A stretch of 64,000 nt of DNA from Phycisphaerales bacterium (GTDB taxonomy: Bacteria; Planctomycetota; Phycisphaerae; Phycisphaerales; UBA1924), in contig JAJDDK010000003.1 in assembly GCA_029260345.1 (NCBI GenBank), positions 1 to 64,000 of the forward strand, in the 5' to 3' direction. This document shows, piece after piece, positions 26,645 to 35,272 of this stretch (its first letter is position 1; each line of letters begins with the position of its first letter). A program made the translations under genes and the position numbers. The notes below the pieces were generated by a model. The model did not search any database. It was not told the origin of the DNA and saw only the letters and a list, made by a program, of their open reading frames with translations.

Positions 26645-27519
26645 GCGGCTGCCTCCGCCGGTGTGTTTGTGCGAGCTGAACTCGCCTTGCCGCCGCGCCG
26701 GCCATTCACCAGACGCCGAAATGCGCCAAGCCATCCATAGGCGCCGTCAATTGTCAGGCGAAACTCCAGCATCGACATCTCCGGTGAAGCGCTGAATCGT
26801 CCGATGACGCCATCTTCCAAGCCGCTTGGCTCGAGCACATGCTCGAGTGTCAGAATGCGTTGGTACCCGGCAAGCTTTGCGGCTCGAATCACACCGCTGT
26901 TATATGCACCGTGCGGCAACGCCAAATCCACCATCTCGTGACCAAGCAGTGCGGCAAGCCGCTCGCGCGATTCAACGAGTTCGCGTTCCAATTGATCTCG
27001 CGGGATCGAATCCAGCCGCGGATGCGTCATGGTGTGCGATCCGATTGTCACACCTGCATGCCCCTGAACCGCTTTCAATTCCTCTTCCGACATCACCATT
27101 TGAAAGCGATCCGGATACCCCTCCGGCATGCTCCATCGGGGTCGATCGCCAAGGTTGTTCGAAACCGCAAAAATCATCGCCGGAACGGAATGTCGCTCAA
27201 GCGCCGGCAATGCGTTTGCAATCAGATTCGCGAACGCGTCATCGAAGGTGACGATGACTTCAGGTCGACCGCGCCCTGTCGGTGGCGTATCGAGCGCATT
27301 CATCGTCACGGTGCGCCCCGAGAGCCGCTTCATCTGGCGCTCGAATCGCGTTCGCTGATCACTCGTCACGCCGTGATAGCACAACACCACGCGGCGCCGG
27401 CGGCGCAGGCGACCGCCAAGCGTCGCAATCCATACGACGATCGCGATGGTTGCATACACGATGCGCAGCGCCATGCGTCGCATGTTTCCATCACCGTGAT
27501 GCTTGGCAGACTCAGTCAT
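26641..27519 (-). CDS. Polysaccharide deacetylase family protein
   Basis: The 292-residue product has an N-terminal membrane anchor (IVYATIAIVVWIATLGG) and a NodB-like domain: VVLCYHGV, VIVTFDDAFANL, VTIGSHTMTHPRLDS and VDLALPHGAYN. The CYHGV opening is that of PgaB/IcaB-like and related deacetylases. It probably acts outside the cytoplasmic membrane on N-acetylated sugars. It is the second deacetylase of the operon and is only distantly similar to 23737-24474, so two different positions may be deacetylated. ATG at 27519 overlaps the previous stop as ATGA. The C-terminus is basic and extended. Confidence 0.86.
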   Translation of the reverse strand: MTESAKHHGDGNMRRMALRIVYATIAIVVWIATLGGRLRRRRRVVLCYHGVTSDQRTRFERQMKRLSGRTVTMNALDTPPTGRGRPEVIVTFDDAFANLIANALPALERHSVPAMIFAVSNNLGDRPRWSMPEGYPDRFQMVMSEEELKAVQGHAGVTIGSHTMTHPRLDSIPRDQLERELVESRERLAALLGHEMVDLALPHGAYNSGVIRAAKLAGYQRILTLEHVLEPSGLEDGVIGRFSASPEMSMLEFRLTIDGAYGWLGAFRRLVNGRRGGKASSARTNTPAEAAA

Positions 27520-28496
27520 GATGCAGCCGCTATGCGAGCGGTTCGCATTCCTGATTGTTGACCTGACCACAGTTCGCACGCCGCATGAAGTTGGCCTTCC
27601 AGCATCTCGGACAGCGGGCGCGATGCAGGCCGTGCGAACTCAGCCGGCAATTCATCGCGATCCTCCAACACCACCGAGTGTGATCGGAAGAAGGATTGAA
27701 TCGTGCCCACTACTGATTCCGGTTGATCGCAGAGTTGTTCGTATTCGACCACCAAATGCCGTGCGGCGCCGAGCCCCGCCGCATCCTGCGCAATCGCTGC
27801 GCGCGTCAGCATGACCTGCGCCACCGCTTGTTCGCCTGGCGAGCGTTCAGCGTACAAGTCCCAGCCCGGCGGCTGGACCGACAGCCACTTCTCGAGCCCG
27901 CCCTCGCCGAATTCATCTGTTCGAGCGCGCAGTATTGAGCGCCCCGTCGTCATTGGATCGCGCCGACACTCAACAAAAAGACATTCTGGGAAGATTGCAT
28001 CCAGCAGTCGCATGTGCACACTGTGCATCACGTTCTTGTTGAGGAACGGCGCTTCCAGCAATCCCGCGATCGCGGCGACGGTGCGTGACATCACGTCAAC
28101 CGGTCGTCCCGCGACATCGGTTTCGTTAAGCGCATGCTCTTCGGGAATCCAGCGCTTCCAGATCCAGCCGCCCTCGTTCGGCGAACCCCAACCGGGGATA
28201 TGACCGTAGCGGCTTTGGAAATCACCTTTCCATCGATGAATCGCGCCAGCGCCAAGCTTCGTCGCTGCGGCGGGCGTGCGATGAAGCCGGTGCGCGATGT
28301 TTGAGAAATAAGAAAACCGAAAACGCGTCACCATCGCTTCGTAGAGCAGCGTCGTCCCCGAGCGCGGCGGCCCCACGATAAACACGGGCGGATGCGCAAG
28401 CTCCGGCGCCTTCGCCAAGAGCGATCGCTCCAGTGGCGCCAGCGCCGTCATCGCCGCCAAGCGCGGCGCCGCCAGAATGGCTCGCTTCACATTCAC
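27516..28496 (-). CDS. Sulfotransferase family protein
   Basis: The 326-residue product carries the PAPS loop PVFIVGPPRSGTTLLYEAMV near residues 37-56 and a 3'-phosphate segment ECLFVECRRDPMTTGRSIL. NKNVMHSVHMRLLD and the C-terminal YEQLCDQPESVV are consistent with bacterial sulfotransferases acting on carbohydrates. GTG at 28496 overlaps the GT2 stop as GTGA, and no in-frame ATG lies nearby. It has no signal peptide. It is one of six sulfotransferase genes between 24471 and 38108. Which sugar position it modifies cannot be told. Confidence 0.87.
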   Translation of the reverse strand: MNVKRAILAAPRLAAMTALAPLERSLLAKAPELAHPPVFIVGPPRSGTTLLYEAMVTRFRFSYFSNIAHRLHRTPAAATKLGAGAIHRWKGDFQSRYGHIPGWGSPNEGGWIWKRWIPEEHALNETDVAGRPVDVMSRTVAAIAGLLEAPFLNKNVMHSVHMRLLDAIFPECLFVECRRDPMTTGRSILRARTDEFGEGGLEKWLSVQPPGWDLYAERSPGEQAVAQVMLTRAAIAQDAAGLGAARHLVVEYEQLCDQPESVVGTIQSFFRSHSVVLEDRDELPAEFARPASRPLSEMLEGQLHAACELWSGQQSGMRTARIAAAS

Positions 28497-29473
28497 GTGG
28501 ACCAGTCAGTTCGCAAGAGACCCGCGAGATGCACACGGAAGCGCCCTGAGGCGCGCTTCAACGAGTGCAATACGCCTTGTGACGCATCACCTGCAAACGG
28601 TTTGCACACGAGCCACGCCGCCGCCCGCGGCAAATCGCGAATCAGCATGAACAGGTTCGCGAGATACGCGCTGAATCGGCCGCGCGTTTTTTGCACGAGC
28701 AGCAAGTTGCTCTTGGCCATCGCGAGATTCATCTGCGCTTGCGAGCGGTCCGTACTCACGCCGCCGTAATGCAGAATTTTCGCGCCGGGGTAGTACCGCA
28801 CTTTCCAACCGTGTGTGCGGAAACGATGGCACCACTCCGCTTCTTCGCCGTACATGAAGAACTGCTCGTCCATGCCGCCGACCTTCTCGTACGCTTCGCG
28901 CGGCACAAACATGAAGCAGCCCGCGACGATCTCAACATCGTGCTCCAGCTCCAGATCAATGCCGATGTAGCGCGATCGTCCCAGCACTCGGCTCTTGCGC
29001 ATCAACCGATTCGGAACGAATGCATTGATAAACACATCCAGCACGCGCTTCGTGCGAAAAAGCGTCGATTGCTGATCCCCATCAGCGCCGTATGAACGCA
29101 CACCAACGACGCCCACCTCCGGATTTGCTTCCGCAAAACGAAGCGTTTTCTCCAGCGTGTCGTCGTAGACCTCAGTGTCCGGGTTCAGCAGCAACAAGTA
29201 TCGCCCCTTGGCGACGGCAAGCCCCTGGTTATTCGCCGCGGCGAATCCCTTGTTGTCCTTGTTGGCAAACAGCGTGACGTGCGGAAATTCGTTGGCGATC
29301 GCTTCAGCCGAGCCATCCGGTGAATTGTTGTCCACCACGATGATTTCGTAGGTGCAACCTGTGGCGCGCTGCTCGATCGAGCGCAAGCACGCCAGCGTCA
29401 CGTCGCTCGTGTTGTACGACACGATGACGATGGAGACGTCGATGACGCCAGTCGCAGGTTGCGGGCTGTTCAC
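28493..29473 (-). CDS. GT2 family glycosyltransferase (rhamnosyltransferase-like)
   Basis: A GT-A fold enzyme of about 326 residues: VSIVIVSYNTSDVTLACL at the N-terminus, IIVVDNNSPDGSAE, NKGFAAANNQGL, LLLLNPDTEV (metal/nucleotide DxD-like site), AGCFMFVPREAYEKVGGMDE with FFMYGEEAEWCHR, and KILHYGGVST. This arrangement is typical of WbbL-like enzymes that use dTDP-rhamnose, which the rml genes here would provide. A C-terminal hydrophobic region suggests membrane association. The GTG at 29473 (GTGA overlap with the preceding gene) is preferred over an ATG at 29515, which would overlap that gene by 46 bases; neither has a strong ribosome-binding site. Confidence 0.9.
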   Translation of the reverse strand: MNSPQPATGVIDVSIVIVSYNTSDVTLACLRSIEQRATGCTYEIIVVDNNSPDGSAEAIANEFPHVTLFANKDNKGFAAANNQGLAVAKGRYLLLLNPDTEVYDDTLEKTLRFAEANPEVGVVGVRSYGADGDQQSTLFRTKRVLDVFINAFVPNRLMRKSRVLGRSRYIGIDLELEHDVEIVAGCFMFVPREAYEKVGGMDEQFFMYGEEAEWCHRFRTHGWKVRYYPGAKILHYGGVSTDRSQAQMNLAMAKSNLLLVQKTRGRFSAYLANLFMLIRDLPRAAAWLVCKPFAGDASQGVLHSLKRASGRFRVHLAGLLRTDWST

Positions 29474-30672
29474 GCCGCCGACTGCTGTCGAGCTTTGCGG
29501 ATGCGTCGTTTCCATTGGCGATACTTCCCCCGAATGCGATCAAACTTGCCAAGCGACCACGCCGCGCGATACACGGTCAGCGCTATGCGTCCGCGCGCGC
29601 CGCATCCGGCGAACACGCGATCCACGTGATGCTCCTCGTTGCCCCAGTATTCCTTGTAGACGCCCTCGCCGGGGCCGAAATCAAAGAGCCTCTCGCCGTC
29701 ATTGCATGCGTCCGTCATCACGTCGATCAGTAACGCCTGGCCGATGGACATGGTCGACTTGAACTTTTCCTTGAACGCCGGCCACTCGTAATAGTGAACG
29801 CCATGCGCAACACCGGACACCACGAACGCGGCGTCCTCACCATCGAGTGACATGATCCATGCCTTCATCAATCCGACATCGGCGGCTGCGCGGATGAGCT
29901 TCTGAAAGAACGGATCGCACAGATACGCCCCGCCGCGCCGCTTCATCCAACTCGCGGCGTGAATCTCCGCACACCGATCGATCACCGCATCATCGAGCTG
30001 CGGACCGTAGAAATGCTCCACCTTGACTTCGTGCGCGTCATGCAGCGTCCGAAGCTTGCGCCGGAGCGACTGTCGCGACTTCGACGACTTGCGCTCATTC
30101 ATGAACTCTTCGAACGTCGCCGCCATCGCCGAGCATCGAACGATGTCCTTGTGCTCCCGGTGCATCGCCCAGCCGTTGGCGTCGAGCGTTTCGTAGAAGC
30201 GAGCCGTCGGCCCGTCCTGCGAGGACACATCGTTGTTCACAAAAAGACTGATGCGCCGGCTGCGCGACAGTTCCTGCGCCAGCGCTTCGGCGGCGCCAGG
30301 CGCATCATCGCGCTCCAGCACGCCGAGATAGGCGCCGCGACCAGCCCCGGCAGGAATGGCGTAACGCACACCGGCGATATTCCGCACCCGCAGCGGCAAC
30401 ATGCCGACGAGTTCGCCCGACCGGCGCAACGCCAGAATCTCCATCGAACCCTTGGCGCTCGGTGAAGCGCACCAACCTTCGCACCACACCCGCGCCATGT
30501 GAAAGGCGCTGTGCGAGGATTGCTCAAAGAGCGCATCCCACTCAGGTGCGAACCGTTCAAGCGCATCGCGTCCCACGATCCATTCGAAGGAATCAGACGC
30601 TGAATGTTTCACTCGTCGGTTCACGGTTTGGACGCTCTCGTTGACCTGTTCAGCCACGTCGATCGCCATCAC
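29470..30672 (-). CDS. GNAT_6/FemAB-like acyltransferase
   Basis: The 400-residue product has the two-lobed GNAT organisation of BioF2/CelD-like acetyltransferases. The first lobe includes EWDALFEQSSHSAFH and VGMLPLRVRNIAGVRY. The second includes SKSRQSLRRKLRTLHD, CAEIHAASWMKRRGG and GVHYYEWPAFKEKFKSTMSI, with DFGPGEGVYKEYWGNE near the end. Such proteins lie in many exopolysaccharide loci and are thought to acylate polymer precursors. The C-terminus is strongly basic (RQWKRRIRKARQQ). ATG at 30672 overlaps the sulfotransferase stop. Acyl donor and target are unknown. Confidence 0.78.
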   Translation of the reverse strand: MMAIDVAEQVNESVQTVNRRVKHSASDSFEWIVGRDALERFAPEWDALFEQSSHSAFHMARVWCEGWCASPSAKGSMEILALRRSGELVGMLPLRVRNIAGVRYAIPAGAGRGAYLGVLERDDAPGAAEALAQELSRSRRISLFVNNDVSSQDGPTARFYETLDANGWAMHREHKDIVRCSAMAATFEEFMNERKSSKSRQSLRRKLRTLHDAHEVKVEHFYGPQLDDAVIDRCAEIHAASWMKRRGGAYLCDPFFQKLIRAAADVGLMKAWIMSLDGEDAAFVVSGVAHGVHYYEWPAFKEKFKSTMSIGQALLIDVMTDACNDGERLFDFGPGEGVYKEYWGNEEHHVDRVFAGCGARGRIALTVYRAAWSLGKFDRIRGKYRQWKRRIRKARQQSAA

Positions 30673-31661
30673 GCGGCCTCCTGTCCGGCCATCTCACTCA
30701 GACGCCCGGATGGCGCGATGGCGGATGCGCCTTGCGGCGAATTCAATTCCTGATCCCAGCGACGCAGCGCACGCTTTACGCGACGCTTTCGGACCGCTCG
30801 ATATGCCACTCGTTCCGGCGCACTGCACACCAGAGATTGCGCTGCAAATCCAAATCGTGATGACGAACTCGCGCCAGCGCCATCGTTTTCAAGTGCGCGA
30901 ACCCAATCGCTCACGCGCCCGTCCAGTAATCCATCAAGCTCCTGCATCGGTGCGATCCACTGGCGCGACAGGTTTGCCCGCAAACCCAACGGCATCGAAA
31001 CCGCCGATGCGACAAGCTGCGCATTGGAATGCACTTTGCCATTGAGTATTGAATCCGAAGGTGACCACGATGCGTCCGCCCCGATGTGCCGCAAGATGCG
31101 CTTCAGAAGCGATGCTGGCTCGTCGCGAACGGACTCAAATTTCTCGACCAGCAAGGCGTCCTCGCCGAACACGTCAGTCCAGTTTCGGATCATCGGCGCA
31201 TAGTCGCTGAAGACGGTGGTTCGCGGGCTGAGGCAATACTGCAGAAGCCGCCATGACGGAATGCGCTTCGCCTCTTCACCTCGGCGAAACCCAAGTTCAT
31301 GCATCGCATTGGACCAGATTCGATCAACGGGCTGACGAATCAGCAGCACGAGCTTCGCATCCGGCGCCGTCTGCTTTACTTTTTCGATCAGTTCAACCGG
31401 CAACGCCGCATTGCGCGGGCTGATCTCGCCTCGGACCGGTTTCGCTTGTTCGCCCGCCGGCGGATCGAAGTGCGACAGATACCACGCGCGATCGTGTTTC
31501 ACGACGTTTTTGTCAAAGAAATCCAGTTGTTTCGGCGTGCTCATCTGAATCTCGGGATGTTCCGAGAGCACACGATGCAGCCATGTCGTGCCGCAGCGAG
31601 CCGAGCCAATGCCAAGAAACGTAGGAAGCATGATTCGTGTGAGTGCGCCGAGGCGCCTCAC
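30669..31661 (-). CDS. Sulfotransferase domain protein (heparan-sulfotransferase-like)
   Basis: Residues from MLPTFLGIGSARCGTTWLHR give the PAPS-binding loop, followed by SEHPEIQMSTPKQLDFFDKN, a sequence style shared with animal heparan sulfate N-/O-sulfotransferases. KLVLLIRQPVDRIWSNAMHE is the 3'-phosphate-binding helix. The 330-residue reading uses GTG at 31661 in a GTGA overlap; the ATG at 31631, ten codons later and right before the loop, is a realistic alternative. No export signal. It differs in subfamily from the 24471 and 27516 genes and groups by eye with the 34311-35270 product. Confidence 0.88.
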   Translation of the reverse strand: MRRLGALTRIMLPTFLGIGSARCGTTWLHRVLSEHPEIQMSTPKQLDFFDKNVVKHDRAWYLSHFDPPAGEQAKPVRGEISPRNAALPVELIEKVKQTAPDAKLVLLIRQPVDRIWSNAMHELGFRRGEEAKRIPSWRLLQYCLSPRTTVFSDYAPMIRNWTDVFGEDALLVEKFESVRDEPASLLKRILRHIGADASWSPSDSILNGKVHSNAQLVASAVSMPLGLRANLSRQWIAPMQELDGLLDGRVSDWVRALENDGAGASSSSRFGFAAQSLVCSAPERVAYRAVRKRRVKRALRRWDQELNSPQGASAIAPSGRLSEMAGQEAA

Positions 31662-32899
31662 TCACTCCCGTCCTGCGCTGTGGCGACGCTCTTCGCCGCC
31701 CGTTGGCGCCAGCCGCGACGAATGCGATTCGTCAATTCGCCACCGGCAAGCCGCTTTGCGGTCACGGCGCAAGCAACCGAAGCCCGATCCAGCGCACGAG
31801 CAACTTGCGCCCGCCATCCGGCGCCATAGATGTGCAGCGATGATTCATCCCACGACCGCGTGCCGTAGAGCCGCTTGTATTCGGCATCGCCGAAACCCCA
31901 GTCGATGCAGTGTGCGCCCTGATCGCACAAATCCTGCATGACGCGCATCATGAGCACCGTTCCCGGGCGCAGCGATTGATGTTCAGGAAGATATGCCGTG
32001 CCCTCGGCGTAGTACACGCCGCGATGCAGCGCGCCGGTCTGATATGCAATCGGCTCACCGCCGGCCATCAGCAAATACGCGCGCAGCTCACCATGCTCGG
32101 CGCGGCTCACCAGCGCCTTTCGCCAATCCACGTTTTCCATCTGCCCGCGTGCGATGCCCGCTTTGTACGTCTTCTCAAAAATGTCGTTCATCGCCTGGGC
32201 AAACGACTCTGCCTCCGCGGCCGTCGTCACGATGCGAAGTTCAACGTCATCATTGAAATGTGCGCACAGTTTGCGATCCAAACGGCGCAGATTGCTGCGA
32301 TGTTTGCTCGAATGCCCGCTCATCGTCTTGTCGTACGAGTGCGGCGTCAGATCCGTCACCCAGTGCGGACGCACTTCGCGGCGCACTGATCGTGCATCAG
32401 CGTCAAGCCGCTCCATCAACGCCCGGTCCAAATTGAGCTTGTTCGTGAAGACGCATTCAAATAGGCGTTCGTCAAGCAGCGACCGTAATTCATCAGCGAT
32501 CCGCGATTCAGCAGCGCCGTCGCCGTCAGTCACGACACCGCCGTAGATGAGCCGCAAGGTGCGCAGGCGAGGCGTGCGAATCCGGATATATCCAAGTTTG
32601 CATTGAATCCCGGCGCGCTCCGTTCGCCCGATCACAACCGCCCGCCCCAATTCGCCATCCTTGAAGAGAAGCACAAACGGTGACGCCGACCGCTGGATGG
32701 CCTCGAGCGTGTCGAGGAAACGAGACGGCTCAGCTCCCGGATGGGCGCCGCACGAACGATCAAGCACGGCGCGCCATTCCGACTCGATGCGCTGAATCGA
32801 GTCCACATCCTCACAACGAATGACGCGCCACTCACCGGTGGCGGAAGTCGTTGAAGGCCGTTCTGCATGCACAGCGCTCATGGGCGTCGCCTGCGTCAC
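31658..32899 (-). CDS. GNAT_6/FemAB-like acyltransferase
   Basis: The 413-residue product is the third twin-GNAT protein of the operon. Recognisable parts are RIESEWRAVLDRSCG, HSSKHRSNLRRLDRKLCAHF, MNDIFEKTYKAGIARGQ, PIAYQTGALHRGVYYAEGTA and HCIDWGFGDAEYKRLYGTRS, matching the BioF2/CelD-like pattern in which the acceptor helix bears SKxRxxLRR. It probably acylates a sugar amine. GTG at 32899 overlaps the Wzy-like stop as GTGA, six codons before an in-frame ATG (MSAVHAERP). Its pairing with adjacent sulfotransferase genes on one side mirrors the 29470 gene. Confidence 0.77.
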   Translation of the reverse strand: MTQATPMSAVHAERPSTTSATGEWRVIRCEDVDSIQRIESEWRAVLDRSCGAHPGAEPSRFLDTLEAIQRSASPFVLLFKDGELGRAVVIGRTERAGIQCKLGYIRIRTPRLRTLRLIYGGVVTDGDGAAESRIADELRSLLDERLFECVFTNKLNLDRALMERLDADARSVRREVRPHWVTDLTPHSYDKTMSGHSSKHRSNLRRLDRKLCAHFNDDVELRIVTTAAEAESFAQAMNDIFEKTYKAGIARGQMENVDWRKALVSRAEHGELRAYLLMAGGEPIAYQTGALHRGVYYAEGTAYLPEHQSLRPGTVLMMRVMQDLCDQGAHCIDWGFGDAEYKRLYGTRSWDESSLHIYGAGWRAQVARALDRASVACAVTAKRLAGGELTNRIRRGWRQRAAKSVATAQDGSE

Positions 32900-34314
32900 G
32901 CCGCCCCTCCATCACGGGCAAAGGTCGGCGCGCCCGGTTGACCCGTCCATTGCGATTCCGCGCGCTTGGCCACAACGCGCCGTCGACCGGCAATGGTCGC
33001 AGCCCGCTGCTGTTTGAGAAATGCCCTTTTGCCAGGCGCCAGGCTGGCGATCATCGCGACGTGAATGCCAAAGAGCGTCACGATTTGCCCGAAGTACGCC
33101 ACGGCGAGGAACGACGTCAGGTGGGCAAACATGCACGCGCCCAGCGCCCAGGCCATCGCGACCTGTGCTTTGTTCGGTTCGGCCAGTCGCCACAGTCGGC
33201 CCACGCCGCCAAACGCCATGACCATGATCCAGATTGCGAGCACGAGCGTCAGGAATCCGCCGCGGACACCTTCAAGGACGAAGTGATTCGTGATGTCAGT
33301 GAATCCCCAATTCGCCGTTGACGGCGTCCCGAACATCGCCCACTGGCTGAAGTTCTTGATCGCCTTGTCGATCACGTTGTAGCGATGCCACCCGGTGGAA
33401 CCGCCAATGAGGTCGGCGTACACGAACATGTGCCAAACCGGCTTGGTCTTGACGATCTGCAAGAAAATCAGCACCCCGAGGATGCCCCATCGCACGGTGC
33501 GCATTCGGTCGCGGAAGAAGAACATCCCACCGGCAAACGTCGCCGCCATGACGGCGACAAGCGGCGTGCTGGAAGCGCAAGCCCACGAAATAAAGAGCGC
33601 GACAAAGACCCCGATGATTGCAAGCCAGGTGTCAATCCCTTTCTTCCACCACAATGCGGCAAAGAGGGGCGCCATCGAGGCCCAGAACGCCCCGGCCAAA
33701 ATGGGATGTGCAAATCCGCCCTGTGCTCGAATTTCACCATTGCGAATCTGCGTGAGCGGTGGAATCCCGCCGAACGACGCGAAGTAATTTCGCGCCGTGA
33801 ATTTTTCGATCATAAACATGGCGCATACGGGAATGCCAATGATCACGGCGCCACGCACAAAAGTGAACACATCATCCCATGTTCTGACCAGCTGGCGGAA
33901 GAGAAAATACCCGCCTGCAATAGTCAGGAGCTGTCCCAACTGGACTGTAATGATGCTGGTTGTCTTGAAGAGAATGATCGGCGCTACAAATCCGGCGATG
34001 CACCATCCTGCAAAGACCGTGTCGGCGCCTTTCCATTTGAATCCGCGCGTTTCCAGTCGTGAGAACACACGCAGCCAGCCGAACACCACCAGCAGACGGA
34101 TAAAATCGAAATCCAGCGAGGCGATCACCACGCGCTGACGGGCGGCAAAGCATGCGAGGATGAAGAACGGAAGCACCGCAAACCGGCGCGGCGCCGCCAT
34201 GATCACGATGATCATCATCAGCAGCAGCGCAATGCCGATCGGCTGGGCGGTCGTCTGGTTCGCCCACCCGTCCGAACGCATCTTGATGTCTTCAAGTGCG
34301 AGCAGAAAACTCAT
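32896..34314 (-). CDS. Wzy-like O-antigen/exopolysaccharide polymerase
   Basis: A 472-residue polytopic protein with roughly ten to twelve membrane segments, for example IGIALLLMMIIVIMAAPRRF, TIAGGYFLFRQLV and FLTLVLAIWIMVMAFGGVG. The large loop with RNGEIRAQGGFAHPILAGAF is characteristic of the O-antigen ligase/polymerase (PF04932-like) family, and a later periplasmic loop holds NHFVLEGVRGG. It would polymerise the flipped repeat units. Polymerases share little sequence, so the role relies on topology, the GFAHP motif and the neighbouring wzx and wzc-like genes. A basic, disordered tail follows. The ATG at 34314 overlaps the preceding stop. Confidence 0.83.
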   Translation of the reverse strand: MSFLLALEDIKMRSDGWANQTTAQPIGIALLLMMIIVIMAAPRRFAVLPFFILACFAARQRVVIASLDFDFIRLLVVFGWLRVFSRLETRGFKWKGADTVFAGWCIAGFVAPIILFKTTSIITVQLGQLLTIAGGYFLFRQLVRTWDDVFTFVRGAVIIGIPVCAMFMIEKFTARNYFASFGGIPPLTQIRNGEIRAQGGFAHPILAGAFWASMAPLFAALWWKKGIDTWLAIIGVFVALFISWACASSTPLVAVMAATFAGGMFFFRDRMRTVRWGILGVLIFLQIVKTKPVWHMFVYADLIGGSTGWHRYNVIDKAIKNFSQWAMFGTPSTANWGFTDITNHFVLEGVRGGFLTLVLAIWIMVMAFGGVGRLWRLAEPNKAQVAMAWALGACMFAHLTSFLAVAYFGQIVTLFGIHVAMIASLAPGKRAFLKQQRAATIAGRRRVVAKRAESQWTGQPGAPTFARDGGAA

Positions 34315-35270
34315 TTTGACCACATCGACAAATCACGGCCGAGAAACTCGGCCAGGCGGCGATTCGGCTCCTCGAACTCACGAAGAAGCCGCGCCCTCGT
34401 TTCAGGCGTCAGTGGGCTGGGCTGATAACCACGCTTCAGGCGCTTGCCGAACGGAGAGTTCGTCAAGGCGCCGAGAGCGCGATCCTTGATCCCGTCCGGA
34501 ATCAGATGCTTGATCTTGTGATACCCCGGCGCCAGCCGCTTGATTTTGCGCAAGCGCTGACGGGCGAAGTCATCGCCGGCTTCGCCGATCGTGTTTGAGG
34601 CGATGGCGCCATCAGATGAGAGTTCGCGCACATCAACACCGATATGACGCTGCACCTGCTCCATCGCCGCGGCGGGGTCGCGTTTGAGATCGTCGAGAAG
34701 CACACAAAGGAGCGATTCGCGGGGGTAGCTCTCGAGATACTTCTCGATTTGCGTCATGTAGAGGCTGGTGTCGATGAACATCGGGTCCGCTTCAAGTGCT
34801 TCCTCAAACGTCCAGCGCGGCACATCGAGCCGCATGCGATGGCGGTAGTTCGAGTACGTGCGATCGACGGGATGCCGCATGATGTAAATCAGCTTTGCAT
34901 CGGGCACGATCTCGGCCATGCGCGCCGGCACATCGCCGAAATGCGGCCAGCGCGTGTATGTGGTCGATGCCTCACCGCATCGTTGATTCGCACTGGCCGG
35001 TGCGAAGAGCGCCTTGTAACTGTCCACGCCAAGCGCGTACCGATCATCCTTGCTGAAGAACTCCGGCTCTTTCGGCTCCGCCATAAACACGTCGGGATGA
35101 CGGCGCAAGTACTGCCACAGGGTCGTCGTGCCGCTCTTGCTGGCGCCGATGATGATGAAGTCCGGCAGTCGACCGGCGCCGGCGGTTTTCGCGGCGCGCA
35201 TGCCGCTGAAACGCATCGGCGTGTCGTGCGTCGCGGCGGGCGATTCAAGATGTGAATCCGGAGCCGTCAT
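34311..35270 (-). CDS. Sulfotransferase domain protein (heparan-sulfotransferase-like)
   Basis: The 319-residue product has the PAPS loop DFIIIGASKSGTTTLWQYLR followed by RHPDVFMAEPKEPEFFSKDD, and the 3'-phosphate segment KLIYIMRHPVDRTYSNYRHR. This order and wording match the Sulfotransfer_1/heparan sulfate sulfotransferase type. The C-terminal PLTPETRARLLREFEEPNRR is also typical, with a terminal LGRDLSMW. The protein should be cytoplasmic and sulfate a sugar of the repeat unit. It begins two bases after the previous stop and overlaps the Wzy gene by four. Confidence 0.92.
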   Translation of the reverse strand: MTAPDSHLESPAATHDTPMRFSGMRAAKTAGAGRLPDFIIIGASKSGTTTLWQYLRRHPDVFMAEPKEPEFFSKDDRYALGVDSYKALFAPASANQRCGEASTTYTRWPHFGDVPARMAEIVPDAKLIYIMRHPVDRTYSNYRHRMRLDVPRWTFEEALEADPMFIDTSLYMTQIEKYLESYPRESLLCVLLDDLKRDPAAAMEQVQRHIGVDVRELSSDGAIASNTIGEAGDDFARQRLRKIKRLAPGYHKIKHLIPDGIKDRALGALTNSPFGKRLKRGYQPSPLTPETRARLLREFEEPNRRLAEFLGRDLSMWSK

Positions 35271-35272
35271 AC

